DNA of 33,015 nucleotides from a virus, in the IMG/VR virus record IMGVR_UViG_3300037117_000252, positions 1-33,015 of that record. One strand, written 5' to 3'. Each line of letters starts with the position of its first letter. Positions within the stretch are counted from its first letter, which is position 1. The notes under the pieces were generated by a model. The model ran no database searches and had not been told where the DNA came from. It saw nothing but the letters and a program-made list of their open reading frames with translations. A program made the position numbers and the translations under genes. Of this stretch, positions 8,296-16,276 are shown piece by piece.

Positions 8296-8894
8296 TTTGT
8301 CGCTGGCAACGGCGGCAGAATCTTCATCATCTGCAACATGGAAGCCATGGCTGAGTTTGTGTCCGGCGGCGGGTTGGTTGTAATCGTGAACCCGATTACC
8401 TGATTTGAAAGCCACTGGAATCTTAGGAACGCGGACGGCAGGTTCGTGAACAGACCGGGGAACGGCACTCCACGATTAGCCCAGTTCGTCCCCTTCAAGC
8501 TCGGCCCGTACTGCTCTTGATACCACGGGATGGTGATATTGTTCGTCACAAAAACGTTTGTGGTTGGCACAGTGTAACTCAACTCCTGTGACATCGCGCT
8601 TTCCAACCTGTTACTCAAGGCCGTCGCGGCGAACCAATAAGTCGTTCCCTCCCCCAATCCTGCAACCGTAGCGTTGGTCACAGTGCCGAGGAACAAGGCT
8701 ACCATCAGTGAATTGCTTGTGGTATTGGTATAGATATTGTACCCCGTCGCACCGGGAACCGGATTCCACGCCAGCGTCACGCTCGGGCCGGGCGGTGGGG
8801 CGGCGCCGAAGCATTCAGCCCCAGACCCCAGACCCCAGATCCCAGACCCTAAACAGACCCAAAACCCTAAACAAATGCGGGCGGCGGTTTTCAC
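8292..8894 (-). CDS. secreted fibronectin type III domain protein
   Basis: This 200-residue protein starts at GTG 8894, overlapping the stop of the GH27-like gene (GTGA). Residues 1-31 look like a Sec signal: a basic n-region (MKTAAR), then a hydrophobic Gly/Trp/Leu core, then GAECFGAA before a Pro-rich linker. The core is encoded by a heptanucleotide repeat. Residues about 38-110 match a fibronectin III domain (SVTLAWNPVPGATGYNIY, then TTYWFAATALSN). The C-terminal part is Asn/Thr-rich and ends in a short helix (MLQMMKILPPL). FnIII domains in phage tails bind carbohydrates or act as spacers. Translational coupling to the hydrolase gene suggests a joint surface function. Confidence 0.7.
   Translation of the reverse strand: MKTAARICLGFWVCLGSGIWGLGSGAECFGAAPPPGPSVTLAWNPVPGATGYNIYTNTTSNSLMVALFLGTVTNATVAGLGEGTTYWFAATALSNRLESAMSQELSYTVPTTNVFVTNNITIPWYQEQYGPSLKGTNWANRGVPFPGLFTNLPSAFLRFQWLSNQVIGFTITTNPPPDTNSAMASMLQMMKILPPLPATK
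8821..8871. repeat. heptanucleotide repeat array encoding a signal-peptide core
   Basis: There are four 7-bp units (ccagacc, ccagacc, ccagatc, ccagacc) at 8821-8848. A degenerate tail follows to 8871 (ctaaacagaccc, then aaaaccctaaac). Read on the minus strand it supplies Leu, Gly, Trp, Ser and Ile codons that form the hydrophobic core of the FnIII protein's signal peptide. It belongs to the same class as six other 7-bp arrays in this window. Confidence 0.85.
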
Positions 8895-11656
8895 TTAATC
8901 AACGCCGGAAAAGCGAACTCCATTGGGTCGCCAAAGTCGTTCGCGAGAAAAGCCGGATTCAAGCAGGTCAGCAGGATGGCAATGCGGTTGCCGCCGGCGA
9001 CGTTTAGGCTCACAGTTTTGTTAATCGGGCCGCCGGTCTGGTTGACGAGATTGAAGTTGGTCAGGACTGTCCCGTCGAGGGTGATGGAAACAGCCTCGTT
9101 CAGATTGCTTCCCCCAATGGTCAAGTCCTCCTGATAATTATAGCCACAGGTGACGGTGAAATTCGTCGCACCGCCCACCGGGTAGGAAACATACCCCTGC
9201 GGATACAAAGCGAAATAATTTGAGTAACCCACGCCCGATCCGGCATAGGAGAAGTTGTTTCCATTATTGTAATTCGCCGTGAACTGGACGCCGTTATAAT
9301 TTGTCGGCGCGCCGCCGTAGGGATTTCGCGGCCAGCAATTGGTCCAATCATCGCCCGGCGCCTGCTGCGTAAGCCAATTGGTTCCCGGACTGTAAAAAGC
9401 GATTTGGCCGGCATACGCCTTAAACAGGCGCGTGTCCCATTCCCGGACTGGAATAGTGATCGCGTTTGAGCCGTAGCCGTACCATTGATTGGCCCAGCAG
9501 TCGAACAGGGTGAAAACATTGGTGCCCAACCCCAATAACGAACTGGTCAAGGCAATGCTCTGGACATTGGTGCTGCCGTTCCGCAGGCCCACCGCGCAGT
9601 GGCTCCCATCGAAACCGAGCGGGCTCACCCAGATTTCCTCCGCATAGTTGGTAAACGGTTCGCTGATCTGTGATCCGGGCGGCTTGACCGGCAGCGTCCC
9701 GCCCCAGTTGGTCGTGTACACATTGACGACCGATTCGTTGGTCATTAAAGAAGAAACACCATTGTTCCAGACCGGGTAACCCGCGGCCAGGTTGGCGTCC
9801 TGGTCGATTTGCAGAACGAACAGGTTGGTGAAGAAAGAGAGCGGCGACTGAAAATCATTGAGCGCCGCGGGACCGCTAAGGTTGAGGGGATAATCACTGT
9901 CAATGATCGGCGCGCGGGAGATCGCCGAGAGCGCCAGTTTGGTCCTCAGCGCGTCGTTGCCGAGCTTGGGCACGAGATATATGCCGCCCTGGTACCCGTT
10001 AACCTCGAACAAATTGTTGTCCACATAAAATCCCCGGCCCGTTTGAGTCCGACCCTGCAAAATCCACTGGAATTGGGTGAGGTCGTTGGTGTAGAATTCA
10101 TACGCTTCATGGCCATTCGAGCTGTCGTAATTATTGCCATCGGGGAGGGCCTCGTCCATTTCCTTGCTCATCCACGGCTCGACCGTCGCCACGCTGCTCC
10201 CTAAAAAGATGATATGTTTATTCGGGCAATCCGCGGCGATGTCACTGATGATCTGCTCCAAAAACCAGCGGTACTGTTTGGTCGTGTGCCACGCAGCCGG
10301 ATTGGTGGAAACACCGCCGGGCGGGAACCCCTCGACTTTGACACCGTCAATATTCCAGCTCGCCACGACCGCCGCATCGGCGTCGACGTTCGTTCCGCTG
10401 TAAGCGGAGCCGAAATTAAAATAAAGGCCCACCAAAAACCCATTTGTGTGGAGCATGTTTACGAACGTCGGAACGCCTGGGCTCCAGTTTGAGTTCCAGC
10501 TGTATAATCCGTTGGTCCGGTATATATAACCATAGTCCAGCCAAAACCACGGCTGCACCCCGTTATTTTGCCAGAAGGCCACCATGCCGTTGGTGATGAG
10601 GCCGTTCAAAAACGCGGCGTCATTGGCAAAAGTCGTGGCTACCCCGGCACTGGCGTAATAATCGTTGAAACCAATGATTGGCCGCCTCAACGGTTTTGCC
10701 GTCGGAATGTCAACGGCGCGGTAACCGTTGGTGATCACATTGCCCGAGCCATCGTAGCCCATGATCGGAATCACACTGCCAGGGATAATCGTCGCCAGGT
10801 TTGTTGGGTTGAAAACCAGGTTACTGGAATAGATAGCCATACTGTTGCTTACGCTGTTAAGCATGGCGGTCAGATTCGTGGAGATGACCACCCCCAGAAA
10901 AGTCGCGTTGATATTCGTCCCGTTAAAGAAATAGCCATAGTTGAAGCTCACGGCCTGATTGGTGCCGGCCGTCGTGAATGTGCCGGTCAGCCCGAGATTT
11001 CCTCCTAGCGGGCTCATCGCGTTATTAGTGTTCACCAGGGCCGCCGCCTGCGCGGGCGTGAGCGGGACAAAAGCCAGGCCGGTGGCGTTGGTCAGCGCCA
11101 GCCAATTGGTGTTCGAGAAGTTGGGAGTCGACTTGACCCATTCGGCGACGAAATTGTAGTTCACATCGAACTGCATGAAGATCGCGCCGATGTTCGCCAT
11201 GACCGCGCCGTTGGGCGCGTTGGTTGCCCAATAAAATGTTCCCAGGATCGCGCCCGGAGCCGGACCTCTATTATTGCCGCCACCCGAGATCCCGCCGGGA
11301 CCGCCGGCACCGCCAGCCAGCGTGTAGTACGTCAGCACACCGTTGGTGGCCAGGTACGAGCAGTTTGCGCCATTGGTGTTGGCAATGGCACTGAACAGGT
11401 TGGCGCGCGCCACACCCAGCCCGGCATTGACCAGGGCCACCCCGACGTCGGCGTTCGTGCCGACCAAGGTGGCGTGCGTCCCATTGACGAGATTTGTGCT
11501 CCCCTCAAACGTCCATTGGCCGGAGGAATTGGTGGAATACAACGCGACCGTCACCGGCCCGGACAGATCGTTGGTGGCGGCAAAGTTGAAGCTGGCGCGG
11601 GCGCAGGAAACGGCCGCCAGAACGCCCAGAACAGAAAGTAGAATTTTATTTTTCAT
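8891..11656 (-). CDS. secreted GH27-like (alpha-galactosidase fold) protein, possible tail spike or depolymerase
   Basis: This 921-residue protein has a Sec signal (MKNKILLSVLGVLAAVSCARA). An Asn/Thr-rich N-terminal region (about 22-320) includes a Gly-rich linker near 115-130. A clan GH-D-like barrel spans about 325-640. Recognisable pieces are IIGFNDYYAS at the first strand, QPWFWLDYGY at the second, MLHTNGFLVGLYFNFG for 'IH..G...GIY..', and SWNIDGVKVEG for 'W..DYLK.D'. ISRAPIIDSDYPLNL and LFVLQIDQDANLAAG match the 'APL..ndl' and 'I.vNQD' signatures of GH27. The position of the catalytic Asp nucleophile holds Glu442. The C-terminal ~200 residues are beta-rich and probably carbohydrate-binding. 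The gene lies between tail tube and chaperone genes, so virion attachment is possible despite the Sec signal. Confidence 0.7.
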   Translation of the reverse strand: MKNKILLSVLGVLAAVSCARASFNFAATNDLSGPVTVALYSTNSSGQWTFEGSTNLVNGTHATLVGTNADVGVALVNAGLGVARANLFSAIANTNGANCSYLATNGVLTYYTLAGGAGGPGGISGGGNNRGPAPGAILGTFYWATNAPNGAVMANIGAIFMQFDVNYNFVAEWVKSTPNFSNTNWLALTNATGLAFVPLTPAQAAALVNTNNAMSPLGGNLGLTGTFTTAGTNQAVSFNYGYFFNGTNINATFLGVVISTNLTAMLNSVSNSMAIYSSNLVFNPTNLATIIPGSVIPIMGYDGSGNVITNGYRAVDIPTAKPLRRPIIGFNDYYASAGVATTFANDAAFLNGLITNGMVAFWQNNGVQPWFWLDYGYIYRTNGLYSWNSNWSPGVPTFVNMLHTNGFLVGLYFNFGSAYSGTNVDADAAVVASWNIDGVKVEGFPPGGVSTNPAAWHTTKQYRWFLEQIISDIAADCPNKHIIFLGSSVATVEPWMSKEMDEALPDGNNYDSSNGHEAYEFYTNDLTQFQWILQGRTQTGRGFYVDNNLFEVNGYQGGIYLVPKLGNDALRTKLALSAISRAPIIDSDYPLNLSGPAALNDFQSPLSFFTNLFVLQIDQDANLAAGYPVWNNGVSSLMTNESVVNVYTTNWGGTLPVKPPGSQISEPFTNYAEEIWVSPLGFDGSHCAVGLRNGSTNVQSIALTSSLLGLGTNVFTLFDCWANQWYGYGSNAITIPVREWDTRLFKAYAGQIAFYSPGTNWLTQQAPGDDWTNCWPRNPYGGAPTNYNGVQFTANYNNGNNFSYAGSGVGYSNYFALYPQGYVSYPVGGATNFTVTCGYNYQEDLTIGGSNLNEAVSITLDGTVLTNFNLVNQTGGPINKTVSLNVAGGNRIAILLTCLNPAFLANDFGDPMEFAFPALIK

Positions 11657-11677
11657 GATGAAATAGGTTTCGGTGCA

Positions 11678-11715
11678 GCTGCATCCGGCGCGGGCAAACC
11701 CCGCGCCGGGGCAGC
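11678..11715. promoter_or_regulatory. strong hairpin upstream of the GH27-like gene
   Basis: A perfect 10-bp inverted repeat (ccggcgcggg at 11685-11694, cccgcgccgg at 11700-11709) has a 5-nt loop. It is extended by gctgc at 11678-11682 pairing with gcagc at 11711-11715. On the minus strand there is no U-tract after it. On the plus strand it is followed by a T7 run. It lies between the 60-residue gene and the signal-peptide gene and could attenuate transcription, protect an mRNA end, or mark a cargo boundary. Confidence 0.6.
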
Positions 11716-11726
11716 CAATTTTTTTG

Positions 11727-11909
11727 TTAAACGTCGGTGTGTTCGCCCTCCGCCACGTCCTTCGGTTTGGGCGGGTTCAACGGATCGACCGCCTGGTGCT
11801 CGATGTCATCAAAGGCCGGATGCTCGGGCGCCTTGAACGGCGGCGACGGATAGGGCTTGGGCGGATCGCGATGGTCCACCGGCAGATGTTCGATTTCGTT
11901 TTTAGCCAT
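11727..11909 (-). CDS. small Pro/Asp/Glu/His-rich hypothetical protein
   Basis: This 60-residue acidic protein (MAKNEIEHLPVDHRDPPKPY) lies directly downstream of the tail tube gene and before a strong hairpin. It contains Pro-rich repeats of the type DPPKP, NPPKPK and SPPFKAPEHPAF and no hydrophobic segment, so it is probably disordered. No family is recognised. Being next to the tail tube gene, it could be a tail-tube accessory peptide. Confidence 0.5.
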   Translation of the reverse strand: MAKNEIEHLPVDHRDPPKPYPSPPFKAPEHPAFDDIEHQAVDPLNPPKPKDVAEGEHTDV

Positions 11910-11948
11910 AAAATCAGTTCGTTTCGTTGTGTGCGTTGTGAGCGCCGG

Positions 11949-12512
11949 TTAAATGTTCGAACCCTGCAACGCCGAGTAGAGCCAGGTGAACAGGAACTTG
12001 GGCGTGATCAGGTTTGGATCCGAGTTGGTGATGTCGGTGCAGTTCAGGTCCACCCACCAGTCGTCCACGATCCAGGGCGTGCCGTTGGCCTGGCTGGCGT
12101 CGTAGCGCTGGCGCTTGAGCCAGCCCTGGAATCCGGCCGAGGTGGACAGCGGCGTGAAGGACGTGGCGTTGGTGGCGATCAGGCCCGCCTTGTAAAAACC
12201 GCCGATGGCCAGCCGGCTGATCTCGTTCATCTCCACTTCCATGCTGAGCTCGTGCTCCGGCCGGATGATGTTGCGCAGCGAGATCGTCCCGCTGCCGGGC
12301 AACGGCGCGGTCGTCTTGATCTCCTTGGAGGTGACCTTGTCCTGCGTTGGTTTCTTGACCGTGCCCAGCGCCCACGTGGTCCAGATCGGATCCGTCGGGT
12401 CGGGGATGGCCGTCGCCGCCACGATGCCGGCGGCCGGGATGGTGTACGCCTGGCCGGCAGGCGCGAAGTAGAGAAAATCGCCGGTGGCGATTACGGATGG
12501 TTGTGCTTGCAT
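11949..12512 (-). CDS. major tail tube protein
   Basis: This 187-residue protein has an ATG preceded by AAAGGT at suitable spacing. It begins MQAQPSVIATGDFLYFAPAG and is a beta-rich, Thr/Ala-rich protein of the size of siphovirus tube proteins. The central segment KTTAPLPGSGTISLRNIIRPEHELSMEVEMNEIS resembles the loop and strand pattern of lambda V-type tubes. It ends FLFTWLYSALQGSNI. It precedes chaperone and tape measure genes as expected, although a cargo block (GH27-like and FnIII genes) is inserted in between. Tail tube is the best call by size, fold pattern and context. Confidence 0.65.
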   Translation of the reverse strand: MQAQPSVIATGDFLYFAPAGQAYTIPAAGIVAATAIPDPTDPIWTTWALGTVKKPTQDKVTSKEIKTTAPLPGSGTISLRNIIRPEHELSMEVEMNEISRLAIGGFYKAGLIATNATSFTPLSTSAGFQGWLKRQRYDASQANGTPWIVDDWWVDLNCTDITNSDPNLITPKFLFTWLYSALQGSNI

Positions 12513-12685
12513 TTTTTACCTTTGGTTGTTGGCTTGCCGCGCCATGGCGTCTCGCCGCGTCGTAACGCAGTGAAGACGGGAGCGACGGCGGGTTGAGTAT
12601 TGGTTGTTCATTTCGAAAACGTCTCGCTGCACTCGTTTGATGAGAATATTTTCATAAAATCCAGATGGTGATGGGTTTGGTCATG
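12513..12685 (-). other. 173-bp spacer between fibre and tail tube genes with a chain of mini-ORFs
   Basis: On the minus strand three tiny ORFs follow each other with ATGA overlaps: 12684-12652 (10 codons, MTKPITIWIL), 12655-12608 (15 codons, MKIFSSNECSETFSK) and 12611-12516 (31 codons). The last ends 3 bp before the tail tube ATG. The DNA of the third looks like a dispersed Arg/Thr-coding repeat rather than a conserved gene. No promoter or terminator is clear. Confidence 0.4.
12516..12611 (-). CDS. possible 31-residue Arg-rich leader peptide before the tail tube gene
   Basis: ATG at 12611 to TAA at 12516-12518 encodes a 31-residue peptide, MNNQYSTRRRSRL at the start and MARQANNQR at the end. 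Six of its residues between positions 8 and 20 are Arg. The TAA is separated by three A bases from the tail tube ATG, so ribosomes could re-initiate there. Composition and context also fit a translated dispersed repeat, so this is a weak call. Confidence 0.2.
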   Translation of the reverse strand: MNNQYSTRRRSRLHCVTTRRDAMARQANNQR

Positions 12686-15652
12686 TCAGTGAGTGGCTGT
12701 GGCTTGAAGCGTCCATGAACATCCAGGGAATGAGAATGTTCCCCCTGATTCATTAGAAACCTGCATATAGTATGTGTTCGTCTGCCAGTTTGCATTGGTG
12801 ACGGTGTAGGAATCTATCAAGTCGTTTGTCTGATGGTAGTTGTATGCGCCATCACCTTTTATTCTGCCCATGATTCCAGTAAAGGTTGAATTTACATAAA
12901 CCCGAAATGCGATATTGGTGGTTGTCAGCATTTGAACTGTCCCCATCGAGCACAACAAATTTGTAAGTGTGAATGGCGTAGATAAGGCCATAGGGCAAAC
13001 AAAGGTTATCGTTGTATTACCATAACCAATCGAAGAAATAGCCCCCTCATTATTCAACCCTCTCCACTGCACCGCTGAAGCTCCAACACCAATGCTGTTT
13101 GCAATCCATCCATTTATTGTGTGTTCAACTGTGGTTGAACTGCTGCTGCTCGCCGGGGCGTTGCTCCACGTCACCGCTGAACCAGTTGAGGTAAGCACTT
13201 GACCGGAGGTTCCGCCGCTGTTGTTGATGGTGGAAACTGGCGTATTTGTCGCAACGTATGTCCAATTAGTGCTGCCGTCAGCATTGGCAACTGGCGTAAA
13301 ATACCCATTGGTGGAAGTGAACCCTTTTGCAAACGGCATGTTGGTTTGGCCTACGCTGTTCTGTGTCGCCAGTTGGGTTAGGATGCTATTGGTCGGCTGA
13401 TACACGCCGTTTACGGCTGCCCCTGTCAAGTTTGCCGCCGTTGCCGCCGCGCTGTTGGTGGCCGTCACTAGGATGCTATTTGTGGCTGGGGTAATAAGCG
13501 TTCCTGTAATCAAAGCCGAAGCGTTTGTGGCTGTCGTTAAAATGCTATTGGTCGCTGGTGTAATTAGGGTTGCGGTTATAGCTGCGCCAGCGTTGGTTGC
13601 CGTGACCAAAATGCTATTCGTAGCTGCTGTAATCAATGAGGCTGATATTGCCGCTGCTCCATTTGTCGCCGCACCGATGATGGTGTTGGTTTGTGCGTTG
13701 AATGAATTGGTGCTGAGAAGGTTGTTTGTGGTCGGATACGCCGGCCATCCTCCTGCTGCCGTAGTTGCGCTACCCACGGCCATGTTTGGATATGTTCCAT
13801 TCGTTATGGCAAATTGATTGGTGGTCACATTCCCCGTCAAATTCGCTGCCGGAAATGTTCCTGTGCCAGTGTAGTTGAAATTAGTATCAAGATTGAACCA
13901 GTCCTGTGAAGATGAATTGGTTCCGCCGCACGTCAAGCCGTTATAGAAATAGGTCACGCTGTTTGATGTACTTGTGTAGGGAGTCACACCAACAAGGGTT
14001 GCATTAACCAGCGTCGGCCCGTTACTGAGAATCCCGGTTGTGACATTGGTGGATTGAGTAAGTGTAATTCCACTACTTCCACTCCCGCCAAAGTTGTTTG
14101 TTCCGATGGCAAGGTATCCCGCTGAACTTATGAGCACGGTTGACGTGTTTGTGTAGTATGTCCCCAAGACGAAATCGGGAACGCTGGTCAGCAGACTGAA
14201 CGGAATCGAAGGAATCAGTGAAATAGGGAGAACGGAATTAAGATTCGTAACCAAATTGCCATGCTCGTCCGTATTGTTCGCTCCCCAAATTCCCGTTCCT
14301 TGCAGCAAGGTCGGCATGATGGCGGGAACGAAGTTGTCCAAGATTTGAACCCCTGATATATTCGTGCTGATTGTGCTATAGAGAGCGATGGAATACTGGC
14401 TCCCCTGCAAACCGTTTGTGAAGTTGTTCCAATACTTGGTGTTATTCCCGGCAATGCGGATTTTAACAAATGGTGAATAATTGGTGTTGACGTTGTTCAG
14501 TTGAATCCCGGCGCGCCCGTAGGCCAGACTGTTTGTGTTCAGGTCAATCGTGTTGTGAATGATAAATAGGGTGTCAACGGACTGACACGTGATGTCCACA
14601 CCGTACCAGCAATTTATGAAATGATTTCCAAATGCCAGGATGTTGGTGATGTTTCCGGTGTCGGCGTAAAACGAGTAAAGTCCGCCATAAACGTAATTGT
14701 TAATGACTGAGGGATTGTTTGCTGCCGCCACATTGATTCCGACATAGAAGTTCTGAGTGGGTGGGTTGTTTAATTCCAGGACATTTGTGATGACGGGAAG
14801 ATAAACATGATTGTTCATCACCGTGGTGTCGCCAGCGGCTTGAATCCCATTAACGTAAGTGCCCAGAACATTCGTGACGATGCAGTCTTCAATATAGTCC
14901 CCGTAAGTGGCAGGGGGGTTTGTATATTCCAAAAAGAATACAAAAGCTTCTGTTCCGTTGGTCGAATTGCCGGAGGCATTGATGGCCTTTACGTTCCTGA
15001 CTATGTCACGATTCCCGTAATAATGAATTGCCTCATACTTATTCGATGAGGTGTTGCTCCCGTTACAATCCACCGTTAAATCTGAAACTTGAACATTGTC
15101 AGCATTTGCGTAGATTGTTCTGACTTCACTGGCGTTGGTGTTGGCGTAGCCGTAAAAAGACGAGTTGCGTTGGATTGTTGTGATGTCAATACCTGCCCCC
15201 CTCAGTCTGTCCCCGGCCAGCAGATAGGGGTCACCCGCGTTGTTGGCATTGCCTCGTGAAGAAAAAGTGCCAGGCAGGAGATGGAATAAAGTGTTGGCAG
15301 GTTGGGAATTGATGATGGCGTCAAAATCCCCATAAAAAGGAGTTGAAAGGAAACCGTTTCCTAAAATAGTTCCTGTATTGAAATCAGCCACGCTGTTGGA
15401 CGACGAGACCCACACCTCGTTTACAATTTGATTCGTGAGCGAACTGGTTCCCCCCCCTCCGCCGTTGTTCTGCACCGCCTGCACTGCGGTCGCAAAGCCG
15501 GGGTCGTTCTCCATGAAAATGAACGCATTGGTGCGGTGGTTGTTGAGCAGGAAATAAACGACGCCGTTGGTGTCGATCTGCAAATAAGAATAAGGCTGGG
15601 CGCCAGCCAGGATTGGCATCGCCAAAAGAAAAATGAACAGATATTTATTCAT
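12686..15652 (-). CDS. large secreted beta-helix fibre / tailspike-like protein
   Basis: This 988-residue protein starts at ATG 15652 (ATGA overlap with the tail completion gene). It begins with a clear Sec signal (MNKYLFIFLLAMPILAGA). Residues about 85-470 have right-handed parallel beta-helix character, with repeated 'NxxVxN' and 'xxNxFxNCxxGVDI' rungs such as DIVRNVKAINASGNS and ITNILAFGNHFINCWYGV. Residues about 655-760 contain 23-residue tandem repeats (TATNAGAAITATLITPATNS). The C-terminal 150 residues are a compact beta domain ending SFPGCSWTLQATATH. Beta-helix plus coiled repeats is typical of trimeric tailspikes that bind or cut surface polysaccharide. The gene is AT-richer than its neighbours: 27 of 60 bases are G or C at 14461-14520 against 43 of 60 at 22261-22320. 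This suggests recent acquisition. Confidence 0.68.
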   Translation of the reverse strand: MNKYLFIFLLAMPILAGAQPYSYLQIDTNGVVYFLLNNHRTNAFIFMENDPGFATAVQAVQNNGGGGGTSSLTNQIVNEVWVSSSNSVADFNTGTILGNGFLSTPFYGDFDAIINSQPANTLFHLLPGTFSSRGNANNAGDPYLLAGDRLRGAGIDITTIQRNSSFYGYANTNASEVRTIYANADNVQVSDLTVDCNGSNTSSNKYEAIHYYGNRDIVRNVKAINASGNSTNGTEAFVFFLEYTNPPATYGDYIEDCIVTNVLGTYVNGIQAAGDTTVMNNHVYLPVITNVLELNNPPTQNFYVGINVAAANNPSVINNYVYGGLYSFYADTGNITNILAFGNHFINCWYGVDITCQSVDTLFIIHNTIDLNTNSLAYGRAGIQLNNVNTNYSPFVKIRIAGNNTKYWNNFTNGLQGSQYSIALYSTISTNISGVQILDNFVPAIMPTLLQGTGIWGANNTDEHGNLVTNLNSVLPISLIPSIPFSLLTSVPDFVLGTYYTNTSTVLISSAGYLAIGTNNFGGSGSSGITLTQSTNVTTGILSNGPTLVNATLVGVTPYTSTSNSVTYFYNGLTCGGTNSSSQDWFNLDTNFNYTGTGTFPAANLTGNVTTNQFAITNGTYPNMAVGSATTAAGGWPAYPTTNNLLSTNSFNAQTNTIIGAATNGAAAISASLITAATNSILVTATNAGAAITATLITPATNSILTTATNASALITGTLITPATNSILVTATNSAAATAANLTGAAVNGVYQPTNSILTQLATQNSVGQTNMPFAKGFTSTNGYFTPVANADGSTNWTYVATNTPVSTINNSGGTSGQVLTSTGSAVTWSNAPASSSSSTTVEHTINGWIANSIGVGASAVQWRGLNNEGAISSIGYGNTTITFVCPMALSTPFTLTNLLCSMGTVQMLTTTNIAFRVYVNSTFTGIMGRIKGDGAYNYHQTNDLIDSYTVTNANWQTNTYYMQVSNESGGTFSFPGCSWTLQATATH
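13440..13685. repeat. 69-bp tandem repeats inside the beta-helix fibre gene
   Basis: The element containing atgctatt recurs near 13472, 13541 and 13610, a 69-bp period that matches a 23-residue protein repeat (core LIT-ATNSIL-TATN). A less similar copy flanks each side. Third positions differ between copies, so the array is not very recent and the amino-acid pattern is kept. Confidence 0.75.
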
Positions 15653-16275
15653 GCCGGGGTCTGCTTCATGATTCCGTCCACAAAGCTGATTTTCCAAACC
15701 TTCCCAACATTCGGACCATCAGTCGCTTGATCGGCGAAAGGATAAGTTACAATGTTGCCCTGGGCATTCAGCGCTGGAACCAGCACGCTATCTTCAATGA
15801 AGACCGGCAATGGCGGCGTGGACGGCGCGGTTGGCGCAATGAGGAGCGTTTCGATGGCTACCTCATAGAGCTGCCGTTTCTTGTCCGGCACATAATCACC
15901 CCGCGTCACGCGCAGCCAGTTAAAGCCCGGCACCTTTAGATTATGCAGCAACTGCGCCACGATGTGCGCCACTGTGGATGCCGGATCGCGCTGGTCCTTG
16001 CGCCAAAGAATCGGATGCTCGCCGACGGCCACCGCGCAATTGATCACGGATTCCAGGTTCGGATTTTGCTGCGTGGCCTTGTTGACGAAATGCGGCATCC
16101 CGACCAGGATGAGCATCCCAATCTGGCCGATGGCCCGGTTTATTTCCGTCTGCAGATCGTGCGCGTCCTCGCGCAACACCACGGCAGCGGCGTTGTTTGC
16201 CAAAGCTGCACCGGCCCATTGGGCTTGCTGCAACTGGTTCACAATGGCCGTGGTGATGTCATTAAGCACGGCCAT
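15649..16275 (-). CDS. tail completion / terminator-like protein
   Basis: This 208-residue protein begins MAVLNDITTAIVNQLQQAQW, the N-terminal helix pattern seen in phage tail-completion proteins of the Mu gp37/DUF1834 and lambda U kind. Its middle has VAHIVAQLLHNLKVPGF and a beta strand set ending YEVAIETLLIAPT. It starts one base after the virion morphogenesis gene and ends in an ATGA overlap with the fibre gene. In this position (after the head-tail connector genes and before the tube) it probably caps the tail or joins tail to head. The exact family is not certain. Confidence 0.55.
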   Translation of the reverse strand: MAVLNDITTAIVNQLQQAQWAGAALANNAAAVVLREDAHDLQTEINRAIGQIGMLILVGMPHFVNKATQQNPNLESVINCAVAVGEHPILWRKDQRDPASTVAHIVAQLLHNLKVPGFNWLRVTRGDYVPDKKRQLYEVAIETLLIAPTAPSTPPLPVFIEDSVLVPALNAQGNIVTYPFADQATDGPNVGKVWKISFVDGIMKQTPA

Positions 16276-16276
16276 A

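Noticed and set aside
8821-8871. CRISPR array
   Set aside because: Units are 7 bp with no spacers.
11673-12596. Plus-strand frame of 307 codons across the tail tube region
   Set aside because: It runs antisense over two genes and a hairpin and is Arg/Gly-rich; no ribosome site or motif.
13440-13685. Template/variable repeat pair of a diversity-generating retroelement
   Set aside because: The repeats are 69-bp coding units with scattered synonymous and other changes, not adenine-directed changes, and no reverse transcriptase is present.
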